Below, one piece after another: positions 24,391-35,621 of a DNA stretch of 64,000 nucleotides. Made by a program: the position numbers and the translations under genes. How positions within the stretch are numbered: position 1 is the first letter of the stretch; each line of letters opens with the position of its first letter. Source of the DNA: Himantopus leucocephalus. Its lineage: Eukaryota > Chordata > Aves > Charadriiformes > Recurvirostridae. The stretch is taken from assembly GCA_003993805.1 (NCBI GenBank), contig RSEF01000001.1, positions 150,017,795-150,081,794 on the forward strand, read 5' to 3'. The notes beneath the pieces were generated by a model that saw only the letters and a program-made list of their open reading frames with translations, had not been told where the DNA came from and searched no databases.

Positions 24391-27300
24391 GGCTTACAAT
24401 ATCAGCAGTCAGTTCATGGTTGGCTTAATTACTGTCTAAATAAGTATTGTTTACTCTGGAATTGTTTCCTGTAACATGGTCCTAAGGTGAAGTCCACCAG
24501 GCTAGAGGTTTCAGGAAGGACAGCAAGCACTAGGATTGCAAATTGCCCCACCTAATGCAAACTCTCGTCTATTATCTAATAAAATAATCTGTGCCATATG
24601 TTTTTATACAGGACGTAAGCTCTCATTGCAACAATTGCTTTTCCAAAGGTGCCTGGACACCTGAGCTGACAGGGGGGTGAAGGAGCTCACGTGCAGAAGC
24701 CGTGCATGAGTTTTGCTGCTGGTCTACACAAATACAATTTTGTCTTTCTGGGACAATAGAGGCCTATTTGTTACATTAATCTACTCATACAAAACAATCT
24801 GCACACTTAACCTGGATAGCAGGAGAGGGCAAACTGAAATCCCAACAGGCACTGTTGAAAAAAAAAAAAAGAGCTGAGCAATTCAGTAAGAAAACAAAGC
24901 AGATGGACTTTCTCAAGCTTTTCCTAATCCACACCTTTATGTGAAGAGAAATGAAGGAAGTCAGACGAGATCTGAAATGGGATGCTAAGCTGGACTGTGG
25001 GAACCTTAGCCAAAATTACTGTCCTAAATATATTTACACATCAGTCACCTATGGTGACTAAGGTGTGTGCCTGCATTTGACCTGCGCTTCAGATGTTCCC
25101 AGTTCTTCCTTTACAGGCTTATAACGGCTTTGACCTGAACTCTTGTGCAGCTGGGCTGGTTTGAGGTCCTATATCTCCTACTTTTGCTTGCATGCTTAGA
25201 GGTGAACAACACTTGTGAGCAGACACTGTCCCTCATCACAGAACTGTGGCCAGGAGGTTTTAATACATGACCAGGAAAAAGCCTGTCCCTCCACATCTAA
25301 ATATTTTGACTTTTAGACTACTACCCAAAAAGTGGGGGAGCTCTGAGATTTTGGTGCAACAGAGTCAATTCTTTTTTTTTTTTTTCCACTTCTTACTTAG
25401 TGGTGTTCCAGGCTATTAGCTAGTTAGATTATCAGGGCTAATGTAATGGGCAGTAAAGCTACTTGGATAAAAAGGCAAGATTCCTGTGACCGGAAACAGG
25501 GAGACCAGAGGATGCTGTGATGTCCGTGAAAGCAGGAAAGGTACGTGGGGAAAGAGGAAAGACAGATATGCTTTTCAGTAAGCTGGCCACAGGAGTCACA
25601 TCTCAATATGGGAACTATCTCGTGGTGCAGTGTTATTGGAGTGTCCAAAAATACCGTAAAAGTCTCTTTTCATTATTTCTGAGTTATTATTTCTCAGTTC
25701 AACCCGAGTACCAGGTCCAGTAAGACTTGCAGAAAATAAAAGCCCACAGTTCAATGCTCAGTATTTCTCAGTTTTCATGGCGATAATGCAAATGCTTTTA
25801 ACCAGAAAAAAGATCCTGGATTATTGCTGAAGACGTAGACTATAAATAGATGAAAAAAATCATGAAAGTAAATTCTCATATTTCTCTCAAGATTTCATCT
25901 GTTAAAGGGTATGAGTTTCATGGTAATGCTATTCTACCTTTTCCTTTTTTTTTTTTCCTTTATTAATACTATTTTATATTTCACAATTGGAGTTAATAGA
26001 TATTTAGTAGCTAAAAGTCTCATTGCCCAAAGATGATGGGAATCAGTCATTAAAAATAGTAAAGACGTAATTTTCTTCTCTGATCTCAAAGAAGTTAATA
26101 CTGACATGTTCTTTTACCATTTTTAAAAATTAAGTAAAGGTTCGAATTCTCACATTCCTTTGCTCTGATATAGTTTTTCCCCACTTTGATATGAAGTTTT
26201 ATTTATTTTGAATTCAAGTTTGTACTAAAAGGTAACTTTTGAAGACATCTGAATGTCTCATTATTTATGCTGTTTTGTAAATAACCACCTATGCTCCAAT
26301 GTACAACTAAACATTATGACATTTGGTAATAATTCTCTTGTTTCATTTATGATATTCAGCTATCATTTCTAGATATATAGCTTCATAAGTAAGTACTCTG
26401 AAGTTCAAAGCTAAAAGTATCAGTTCTGGATTGGAAAAACAGTTGGATTTTTNGGCATTGTGGGTTTTTTCCTTACTTTTTTTTTTTTTTTTAGCAAAAG
26501 TATGTTTGTGTCTGTAAACTAAATGTGCAGTCACAAAAAATAAAGTTGTGGTTTTAATAAGTACCTTTAAAAAGCCAGGCCTATTACAAATAAAAGGAAA
26601 CCAGAGGAAATGAAATCATACTCAGATGCTTAACATAACTTCAGCTGTTAATGACTAAGTCACTTTTCTTCATGGCCTGTGTCTATTAACATGCACGTCT
26701 GGTGCTGTAAAGTGCTTCATTTATTTCATGCTTGAAGATAATATTTGAAGATATAACAAGAACAAGTCAAAGATGTAATAAATACAAAGTGAGGAAAGTG
26801 AGTCCATGCTGTTAAATCAGAGAACTTTATGTAGCTGTGGCAACTTGATAAATATCCTTTGACAGACTTGGACTCATGAACAATAAACCCACTACAGTTT
26901 TTAAGTTTTTACAAGTGATATTTTTTATTAATCATTTTGCTGGTGCTATTGAGACATCTTTGACTTACCAAAACTGATTTTGGCTGAGTGTATCAGTTAG
27001 TACACAGATTTTAGTACATAATAAGGTCCATAGTCCATGCAAAAACATTAGAATATAATTTGTCTCAAGGCAGTGCTGTTGAGGAGTGACTGTTGTGCTA
27101 CAAAGCAGCAGGATTCTTAATGTCTTTTAGCAGAAATTCTACTCAGCTGTCTAGACAGTGCCAAAATAAAGATTCTACAACCAGAGATAAACAATGACAT
27201 TGAAGCATGCCACTGGTTGCTCAGGAACACTTATGGGACACGTGCTGAACGTGGGAAGGGAAGAGATGGGAGATTGGTAAGGTGAACTTGAAGAGACTTT

Positions 27301-27572
27301 CATCTGTTTAATTCTTGGCCAACAGTGAGCTCATGATCTTATATTTACAGACGAACAAAATAGAGCTCTGATCATTGCTGGAAGACAGCCGTAGCAGCTG
27401 CAGGGTGTATTACAGTCATTTACATTAATATGTGAGGCTGTAAGCTGAAGAGGCTGAGGAGAGGATAAGCATGCCATTCAACCGAAGTTATTAAGTAGGG
27501 TGATAATCCTCAACACACATATAAAGGAGGCACCTGGAACAGTAACAAAATGTGTCTGACATTAATGAACCA
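24391..27572. other. AT-rich unique non-coding stretch
   Basis: No gene is seen. It contains poly-A/T runs near 24857-24869 and 25373-25385, a second perfect MEF2 word CTATAAATAG at 25840-25849 and a single N at 26453 next to a T-rich run. Confidence 0.5.
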
Positions 27573-27650
27573 GATCACAGAACAACAAGAGTTTGGAAGA
27601 GACCTCTAGTCCCACCTCTGCTCAAGGTAGGGTCATTATAGCAGGATGTT
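27573..27650 (-). mobile_element. CR1 LINE 3'-end fragment, minus strand
   Basis: GATCACAGAACAACAAGAGTTTGGAAGAGACCTCTAGTCCCACC, read in overlapping parts, is the diverged antisense of the CR1 3' end (the 'GGAAGGGACCTC...TCTAGTCC' block), followed by the CAGGGTCA...AGCAGG-type segment. Only about 80 bp remain. Confidence 0.7.
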
Positions 27651-27846
27651 CTAATTCCATAAGATAAGAAAGCAAGATCTCACCATGAGCAGCCTAGCAA
27701 TCTAAACAGCATTTTGTAACTCACAAAATCAATCTTTGTCAGTGCAGGAGTAGCTCAGTTCAGCTCAAGACAAAAATTTGTACCATCTTTTACATGAGAG
27801 ATTTGCAGAGATTCAAGTCTGGGGCTTGAGACTATTTCAGAAATGG

Positions 27847-27875
27847 CTTCAATCAATATACTACATTGATTGAAG
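27847..27875. repeat. Perfect 11-bp inverted repeat (hairpin)
   Basis: CTTCAATCAAT at 27847-27857 and ATTGATTGAAG at 27865-27875 are exact reverse complements around the loop ATACTAC. Confidence 0.8.
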
Positions 27876-28643
27876 AAATTCTAATTGAAAAGTCACTAAG
27901 GTTTGCAGATAAATTTTGTTTTCCTCCTATTATTTCAATTTCTTATTTGATGGTATACATGTACACTTGATGTTTAAAAAAACTTAAAGCCATTTTCTTC
28001 TGATTTAATTAGCTGGGGAAGGTAATACAGGTTAAGATGGTAGGACAGAGAGATTAGTGTAATACTTACAAGAATGTCTTGTGAGACAGTCTTGTCCATT
28101 TTACGGTAAGGTGAATTAAGGCTCAAATTTGGTCCTCATGTTGGTGAATGGCAACAGATTTGAGAGAAAACCATTCAGGCCTTATTTACATGATACCTGT
28201 TTTTATTCTAAATGTGAAATCAATCAAAAGTTAAAATCATAATTGAAGTTAGCTGCTTCACTTGATCCCTAACAGTTTCAATGTAAAGTGTTGAATGAGA
28301 CCAAAAAAGGAGGTTTTTTAGGGGTCTGAGTTCCCATAGGTCAGACAGAGTGAATTTTGTCCAGGTGTACTAAGAAATAGTATTAGGTCCCAAATCAGTT
28401 TGTTACTATTTTATACAACTGTTGTTGCCAGTGGTTTTACTACCCTTTATGCACTCAAAAATTTGTCTGCACATTATTTCTGATTTAAATAATTAAGAGT
28501 CAGGTTCAGATACTGAAAACATTGAGGTGAGAACCAAAAGGATGTTCTCAAAGGCCAAAACTGGGGACTTCACACACAACCTGTCTTCCCTTCTTATTGT
28601 TAGTCTATGCATACTTCCACTTATAACCATCAGCTGATTTGAA

Positions 28644-28930
28644 TAATATTTCCTTATTTAAAGGGAACTCTTTATACAGATTTTGCTCGCTATTGACGTA
28701 GCTAAAACCATTGGCTTCATTTTCTTGCCCAGCATTTTCCTACCTGTCAGATCTAAGTCTGGGAATGGGACAGTGCTCTTCTATATNTAATATTTCCTTA
28801 TTTAAAGGGAACTCTTTATACAGATTTTGCTTACTATTGACATAGCTAAAACCATTGGCTTCATTTTCTTGCCCAGCCTTTTCCTACCTGTCAGATCTAA
28901 GGCTGGGAATGGGACAGTGCTCTTCTATAG
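28644..28930. repeat. Direct duplication of 143 bp joined by one N (probable assembly artefact)
   Basis: The sequence at 28644-28786 recurs at 28788-28930 with about six substitutions and identical length. A single N at 28787 sits exactly between the copies. The divergence of about 4% is high for alleles, so a true recent duplication is not fully excluded. Confidence 0.75.
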
Positions 28931-29823
28931 TTCAACCTTCATGTCTCTTTGAAGGAAAACTAATAATTAGAAATCAATTTAAGTGAAGAACAGTACCTGA
29001 AATTACAGTGGGACTTTTGTCCAATGGAGGAACAGCAGATTTAAGCACAATGTAATGGAAGAAAATTCACTGGAAATACTCACTCTAGAACAAATAAACA
29101 AGCAGAGTATTGCTTCACATTTGCTGTGAGTGAACTGAAATTCCAGCTCATTGAAAAGTTTAGCTACATTTTAAATGGAAACAGAACAGAGTTTTAGCAT
29201 TCACCAATGCAGTGGATTATTCCTTTCCAGAGGAATGTTCTTTTTTTACCTCTTTGACACGGGATACCCAGTCATAATATTGAAATTTGAGCAATTTGGA
29301 ACTTTAGTAACTCTGTTTTTAACCCTTATGCAGTTGTGTTATCCAGATGCACTCTAATACTTTTCATAGGAATTAAGACAGTAACAATAATTTTAAGTTC
29401 ATTAACTGAATAAAAATATCTCCAAAAATCAAAGGAAGAGTGGTTTAATATGAACTGATCTCCTTTGCTAAAAACGTATGACTGAATCTGCTCGTCTCCT
29501 CTCCCCGTTTTGTACAGCGCTCCTTTGAAGTTCCTACCTTCCAGCAGTATTGTGAACCCTTCCCCAACTGTTGCCCAACTATTTTAATTTCAATGAAACA
29601 ATTCTTCACCACTTGTTTGTCTCTCGAGCTGTAGGATCAGTAATCTGCATTCCTGCTCTCTTTCGCTGCCAACCACCTCTCTGTCATTTGAGCACAACCA
29701 TTTTCTGAAAAACTTCAGACTTCCTGGACACCCATAACTCTTAGTTCCTGTGCTCCTCCATTCACCTTTCCTAATTACTCTTTCAGTGTGTTTTTTGGAG
29801 GATGCCCCAAAGCAGACAGTCAT

Positions 29824-30318
29824 GATCTGGACAATGGGACAGAACGTACCCTCAGAAGCTTTGAGGACAATGCCAGATTAGAGGTGGTGGGTGACACACC
29901 AGCAGGCCGGGCAGCCATTTGGGGGGGCCTCGGGCAGGCTGGAGGAATGGGCTGAGAGGAACCACATGAGGTTCAGCACAGGCAAATGCAAGTCCTGCCC
30001 CTGGTTGGCATTGAGCAAGCCCCTGCACCAGCACAGGCTGGGAAGTTGCAGGGAAGCACCTCTGCCAAAGAAGACCTGGTGCATAAAGCTGAACATGAGT
30101 CAGCCTTAAGCCCTTGTAGCAAATAAGGACATGAGGATGGCCAAATATTGGAATGAGTTGCCCAGGGAAGATGTAAATTTCAATTCCTGCAGATAATCAA
30201 ACCCCGACTGTGTAAGAACTTGAGCAACCTGATGTAAGCTGGTCCTGCTTTGAGCAGATGGTTATAGCAGATGACCTCAGAGGTTCCTTCCAAACTATTC
30301 TATTCCATTATTCTATAG
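29824..30318 (+). mobile_element. CR1 LINE, internally deleted, plus strand
   Basis: The left part translates, in shifted frames, to a decayed RT segment (DNGTERTL, then an ADDTKL-like EDNARLEVV, then GDTPAGRAA), continuing with AERNHMRFSTGKCK. It corresponds to the ...DLDDGTECTLSKFADDTKLGG...LMKFNKGKC part of CR1 ORF2. Around 30119-30150 the sequence jumps to the distal 3' region (TGGAATGAGTTGCCCAGGGA) and ends in the CR1 tail (GAGGTTCCTTCCAA, then ATTCTATTCCATTATTCTATAG). The intervening RT thumb region is missing, so this is an internal deletion. Several stops and frameshifts make it inactive. Confidence 0.85.
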
Positions 30319-31375
30319 CTATTACTGTGGTACAATTTACACAGGCATTCACTTCAGTGTTTTACATATTAAAATTTTAACTATATTTTCTACAACATAT
30401 AACTATTTCAGATCGAAACATTATAGCATCACTAACTGTATAGGGAATAATATTTCTAACATAAAAAATTTAAAAGATAAAGTTACTGTATCTTTTCTCT
30501 CTTTCCTCTTTATTATTATCCCCTCAGATTCTTACCTAGGCTATTGCCCTGAAGCAACAGCCTGCCTGTCTGTTGGAAGTTAAGGAACTCAGAAGATTCT
30601 GAATTTGTGCTTATATACTCCTATAATCATAAATAAATGAAGTGATGTACCTATGTACCAATGTAATGGGTCAAATAGGATCTTGAATCTTGTGTGTTGA
30701 GCAAAGAGCAAACTGAAGAGAGAGGGAGGGCAGGGATTGAGACAACTGCATTCTGCTTACTCCTTAGTGTCATTGCTTAGACCACGCACCACTCACACAA
30801 GCCGGCTGGTCTTTCATCCCGATACCGATCGCCGTTGAACATCAGGACTGCCTGAAGATGAAAAGGGTTGCATACATGCAAAAAGGAACACACGGCTATG
30901 TCATCTATATATTTTGGCCTAACACGTTTATAGCCTCTCACATACACACAAAATTAGGGACGGAAATGGTAAAGAAGGGTTAAATGAATCTATTTGGAGG
31001 CTACAGAAGTGTTACAGAGAAATATGGTGAGTCAGAGNTACAGAAGTGTTACAGAGAAATACGGTGAGTCAGAGGTTCACCACACCGATGGTAAAGCCAC
31101 AACACAGAAGTCTGAGAGGGAAGTTTGTTGCTATAGAAGAGCTTATAGCCATAATATAAAGCATAATATGAAATGATGTTTAAATCAACAATACTAAGGA
31201 AGAAAAAAAAAGAGAGGGTTTTGTGATTAAAAAGAATAACGTTAGATTACTAGATTAAACACCATTGCAAAATTGACTGTGTACTCCTTTTACCCCTCTC
31301 CGCGCTGTAAACACATGGAGAGAATTTAACGAAGAAACTGAAGCACTAATTTCTTTAATTTGGCTTGCTCTTTGT
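30319..31375. other. Mostly AT-rich non-coding stretch upstream of the CpG island
   Basis: No gene is seen. A small cluster of CpGs (CATCCCGATACCGATCGCCG near 30816-30835) stands out in otherwise CpG-poor DNA. A 36-bp N-bridged duplication lies at 31002-31074. Confidence 0.5.
31002..31074. repeat. Direct duplication of 36 bp joined by one N (probable assembly artefact)
   Basis: The sequence at 31002-31037 recurs at 31039-31074 with one substitution, with a single N at 31038 between the copies. Confidence 0.8.
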
Positions 31376-31660
31376 GCAAAGGCAACAGTGCCACCTCCTG
31401 TCCCGGCCGCCGCCGCCCGGCACAGCCGCCTCCCGCATCGCTCCTGCGCCCCTACCGCCGCGGGGACGCTCACAGGTTGAGGATGCGCAGGAAAATACCG
31501 TACGCAGAGCAATCGTAGTGTCGGCTATACGAACACGAAGGTTTAATACTCCCTTTTAGCACACAAGGTGCTCACCCGCTTTTGTACGTACGTAGGACTT
31601 CTACACTCCCCCCCCACCGCCCCCCCGCCGGCTAAGTGAGTTGCTCGACTCCAGCTTTAA
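31376..31660. promoter_or_regulatory. Isolated CpG island, candidate promoter
   Basis: Counting by eye gives about 28 CpGs in roughly 290 bp at near 58% GC, an observed/expected ratio above 1, in a window that is otherwise CpG-poor and AT-rich. It includes CCGGCCGCCGCCGCCCGG at 31404-31421, CCGCCGCGGGG at 31455-31465 and C-rich runs at 31607-31631 that read as GGGGCGG-type (SP1-like) and quadruplex-prone sequence on the minus strand. On the minus strand an ATG (31438-31436) with G at -3 opens a Gly/Arg-rich frame of 27 codons that crosses a GAG/GTGGCA donor-like word near 31396. Plus-strand frames in the island have no ATG start. It may be a promoter and first exon of an unseen gene or lncRNA, on either strand. 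No product can be named. Confidence 0.6.
31388..31402 (-). promoter_or_regulatory. CTCF-like motif at the CpG-island edge
   Basis: The minus strand reads GACAGGAGGTGGCAC, matching the CTCF core AGRKGGCRS exactly and most of the upstream positions. Being next to a CpG island makes it more plausible than an isolated match. Confidence 0.35.
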
Positions 31661-33427
31661 GCTTGTCGCTTAAAAAAAAAAAGTTCTTATGTTTTCATTC
31701 AAAAGAGAGACTCGTCTGAACAGGGTTAACTTATTTCAGCAGAAATGCCGCTGTGTTAAAAGTCTGAGATAATGCTTAAAAATTTAGTTGAGCTCTGCAG
31801 ACAGCCCTATAAATTTTAATATAAAGGTAATTTATCAGGTTTTTTAAAATGTTAAGCAAACTTGCAGAGAATGTATAAAATCAGCTTCGCTGAAAAAAAA
31901 TGTATGATTAAATGTTTGTATTTTGAAAATAAAGATAGCAAATATGTGTTTATTTTGCCATGTAAACGAAAGTGTTCCTTTATGGCAGTGGTTCAACAAG
32001 AAGCTTACTTCAGAGAAGGTAAACAGGAAAGATTAAATCACCTCTTTTTAGTGACTCAGCTTTATTCAGCCCAGCAGTTACAGTCACTGTAGCCTTCAAA
32101 GTGTTTTATTGCTGTAAGCGTGCGCTTAGCCAGACTCTAGTTTTCCAGTTAACTGCACTCGGACCATTAATGCATATCTAATTTGGACATGAATTATTCA
32201 GCTCCCATTACTTTGGGCATTATTAAAAACCTTTAGCAAGTCAGGTAAGTGGATAAGAGAAGATAAATGCATTTGCCACTCTGTAAATGCACCACATTTG
32301 CAACAGTGTAATTACATTGCTAGGGGAGATGGAGTATTTGCTGATGACTTACATTATAAAAACATTATAAAAATACATGAGGACATATCATCACTACACT
32401 CTCATTTATGGTGAACCCTGACAATCACCTGTGCTTGTCGCTCTGTCAAAGCTTGATTGTACTATGAAGATTGTTCCACATTGTTCCTTCAAGAAACCCA
32501 CTCCTTTGGTTCTCAAAAATCTGTGGTTTCAAGCAAAGGCAGCAGAAATTGAATTACTGAAGAGATGAAAGAGAGCAGCAAGGAGGATTAACGACAGGAA
32601 CCCTGGGGGCTACTGAAGGTTTTGTTTGATGGACCTGCTGGATACAGAGAGGCTCTGAATCCACCTTAGGAAGGAGTAGGGTTAGCGCCTTTGGGGCTGA
32701 CCTTCAGAAAGATTCTGTCTGTCCTTCACTGAAGGCAAACTTAGGGCTCAGGAGGAGAGATGTTAGGGCACCTGTGGGATGGAGGTGAGCCTGCCTTTTG
32801 ATAAGAGTTCACAGTCTGCATAAGCAGATCCTTAGGGCATGACATTCAGCCACGGAGTGGCAGAAGTGGCATACCATTAAAGAGCTGAAAGATCTTGCCT
32901 GCTCACAGGAGACTGCTTCTGGACAGAAATTGTTCACATAATTAGTTTATACAGTAATTCTTGAGGGAACAGGGAGCTTGTGGTTTTTTGCATCGTAGCT
33001 GCTGCAGTCCAATAAAACATTTAGCCACTTACTTAAGTAAGCTGTAACTTAAATGTTTAAGTTAAACACTTTTAGCCATTTCTGTTGACATATTCTTAAA
33101 TGCTTTGCAAAGTTACTGTTCTCTGGAACTCTGCCACCAGCATTGCATATGACTGCCTTTGGCAAAAATATATTTTAATAGGAAATCCTGAACTGTGCTG
33201 TCAACTGCTAAATCTTGTGTGGTGTATAGGGGAGCCTATTAACAGCGCAGATATGGCTATGGGTAAGCTGCAAAAGCTTAAGAAGGTTATCCCATTTATT
33301 TCACTCTCGAAATAAAAAATTGGAAGGAGTCAGTTCAAGAGAACCGAAGCTCTTTACAGTATAATTCAAACAAGTAGAGATTATTTTGGCAATACGGTTT
33401 GGAAAAGTGTACTGCCATTTGACTTAA
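31661..33427. other. AT-rich unique non-coding stretch downstream of the CpG island
   Basis: No gene with support is seen. The block at 32100-32400 is treated separately. The part at 32560-32900 has ordinary composition and no recognisable repeat. Confidence 0.5.
32100..32400. promoter_or_regulatory. Candidate conserved non-coding element
   Basis: This repeat-free block is dense in homeodomain and POU-type words: ATTAATGCATATCTAAT near 32167, GAATTATTCAG near 32191, AAATGCATTTG near 32265, ACATTTGCAAC near 32293 and GTAATTACATTG near 32308. This style of sequence is typical of vertebrate developmental enhancers. The call is by resemblance only. Confidence 0.25.
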
Positions 33428-33523
33428 TAGAATCACAGAATCCCAGGTTGGAAGGGATCCCCCGGTCCAATCTTTCTTGACAAAAGCATGATCTAGACAA
33501 GATGGCCCAGCACCCTGTCCAGC

Positions 33524-33623
33524 NNNNNNNNNNNNNNNNNNNNNNNNNNNNNNNNNNNNNNNNNNNNNNNNNNNNNNNNNNNNNNNNNNNNNNNNNNNNN
33601 NNNNNNNNNNNNNNNNNNNNNNN
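33524..33623. other. Assembly gap (100 N)
   Basis: Exactly 100 N inside a CR1 copy, a placeholder of unknown true size. Confidence 0.95.
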
Positions 33624-33728
33624 CCTTTGCACAGAGCTGCTCACCAGCTGGGTAGATCCCAGCCTGCGCTGCACTCCTGGATTATATTTTCCCAGGGGCA
33701 AGACATTACACTTGTCCTTGTTGAACTT

Positions 33729-34306
33729 CTAGGTTCTTGTTAGCCCACTTTTCCAGCCTATCCAGGCCTTTCTGCAGGATGGCTCTCCCTCCAAAGTGTC
33801 CACTTCCCCACTCAGTTTGGTGTCATCAGCAACCATCGTCAGGATACATTTGATCCCATCATCCAAATGACTTATGAAGATATTAAACAATGTTGGGCCC
33901 AGTATCGATCCCTGGGGGACCCCACTTGTGACAGGTTGCCAGTTTAAAAAGGAGCTATTTACCACCACCCTCTGGGTGTATCCCGTCATCCAGTTCCCTA
34001 CCCGCAAAACAGACCACTTGTCTAGACCATAATGCATCAGTTTCATTAGCTGTGGGAAACTGTGTCAAAAGCCTTGGAGAAATCCAGGTAGACAATGTCC
34101 ACCACTTGCCCCAGGTCAATCAATCAGGTTATTTTGTCCTAGAAGGTGACCTAGAAGGTTTGTCAAGCAAGGTTTGCCTTTGGTGAATCCGTCCTGGCTT
34201 TTCCCAATCACGTGCTTCATTTGACTTGTGATAGCCTCCAGGAGGCTTTGTTCCATAACTTGCCTAGGGTCTGAAGTAAGACTGATGGGCCTATAATTTC
34301 CTTCAT
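33729..34306 (-). pseudogene. CR1 reverse-transcriptase remnant (palm domain)
   Basis: In an intact CR1 this region encodes the reverse transcriptase of ORF2, which copies the element's RNA at a nicked target in the nucleus. Read from 34306 down, the decayed translation gives PISLTS, then QDGFTKGKPCLTNLL, then VDIVYLDFSKAFDTVSH (the motif with the first catalytic Asp). After a frame change it continues MKLMHYGLDKW, PVTSGVPQGSILGPTLFNIFI (read as two overlapping pieces) and MVADDTKLSG, which carries the catalytic Asp-Asp pair. The longest open piece is 105 codons (33729-34046). At least one frameshift near 34050 (TTAGCTGTGGGAAAC) and stops break the frame, so it is inactive. Confidence 0.85.
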
Positions 34307-35621
34307 TTATTCATATCACATGGCAGGGAATGGTAAAATATATTCAAACACTTCTTTATGCAAGTGTTTTTCTCAGTACTAAGCACTAATATTTGTTTAC
34401 CTGGATGGTACCTACTACAACAGCACAGCACTCTATCTATTGCATTAACAGCTAGCAGAAATATTATCCCTTACTGTAAATAGAGATATTTATTCTCCAC
34501 TATGTATAAATGAAATTCATAGTGGTAGGAATCACATTTTAATGCCATAGTCCAATACTAGTCACAGGAGAAAGGCTGGTAGACAATGCTTAAATTCTTG
34601 AATACTAGTGAGATTCATCTCACCCAATTTCAGCCTTTTTCTTCTGCTTACCTACCTAGGTTTTCTTTATTGACTATAATGGAAGATAAACACCTCCAGA
34701 GGGCAAGTCATTAGAGAGAGAGGCAGAAAAATCAATTCAACCTTAGACGTTTGATAATAGAGAAGTTTTACCCAACACTTAAGTCTTCTATTTGAGACCT
34801 TGTTTGCCTTGACATTCCTGATAATTGCTTGTCAACTCAGCTTTCCTGTGCATTGTACTTCTTTCCTTCCCTGTTGATAAAAGCTGATACACCCCGCATC
34901 TTTTGCCAAAGGAAAATTAGGAAAGAAAGTTTGATCTTTCTTGTGGATATTGCCAGGCTTTTTATCTTTCATAACCAGCATGAAATATGCCAAGTCAGAG
35001 CTGGTTCTATCATGACTTACACAAATTATGTCTAATTCATTTAGCCCTTACATTACTCTCTCTTTTTTTTAAAAAAAAGAAAAGCAATATATTTCTCATA
35101 ATTAGTACTTGTCTGGCAGCTTTAAGGTAAGTTAAAATGAAGCTGCCATTTTCATTATGACTTCCTTTTGACAATGTAACAGGAACTAATTACTATGGAC
35201 TAGATAAGCCAAGATGTCTATGAAAAATGTGAAGGATCATTAATAATTCTTTCCAGGTCCCATTTACTCTAGGAACCTCCATCAATAGCATATATCTGCT
35301 GTAATGTGCTGGCTCATCTGCTATGTCTACCGACAGCAAGAATGGTATCAAGACTTTACTTATTTCCTTGCCTCACCCACAGACTGAGAGCAAACCTCAG
35401 TGCACAGGCCATGCCAACAGAGTTTTCCAGAGGAATACGCCTTGTGTAGGTTCCCTTCTGGAAATAGGGCTGGAGATCCTCAGTCTCTGAGGAATTTTGG
35501 AAGTGCTATGTTAGAATTTGTTCACAAGGTGTGATGTGGTGTATATTTTACCCTAGGAAAGAACAGAGAGAAAACATAGAAGTTCACATACTGTCTTGAA
35601 GACACTGCATAGAAAATTTCG

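Larger units (their letters stand above)
27651..29823. other. AT-rich unique non-coding stretch
   Basis: No gene is seen. It contains a perfect 11-bp hairpin (27847-27875) and a 143-bp N-bridged duplication (28644-28930). The part at 29460-29820 is slightly richer in C and T with no recognised content. Confidence 0.5.
33428..34306 (-). mobile_element. CR1 LINE, 5'-truncated, minus strand, with assembly gap
   Basis: The left edge shows the antisense of the CR1 3' end (TAGAATCACAGAATCCCAGG, then GGAAGGGATCC). From 33624 to about 34306 the antisense of the RT region is continuous, up to the PISLTS-like segment near 34290. A 100-N gap at 33524-33623 hides the sequence between the 3' end and the RT core. 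The copy is truncated at its 5' end. No target-site duplication was seen. Confidence 0.9.
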
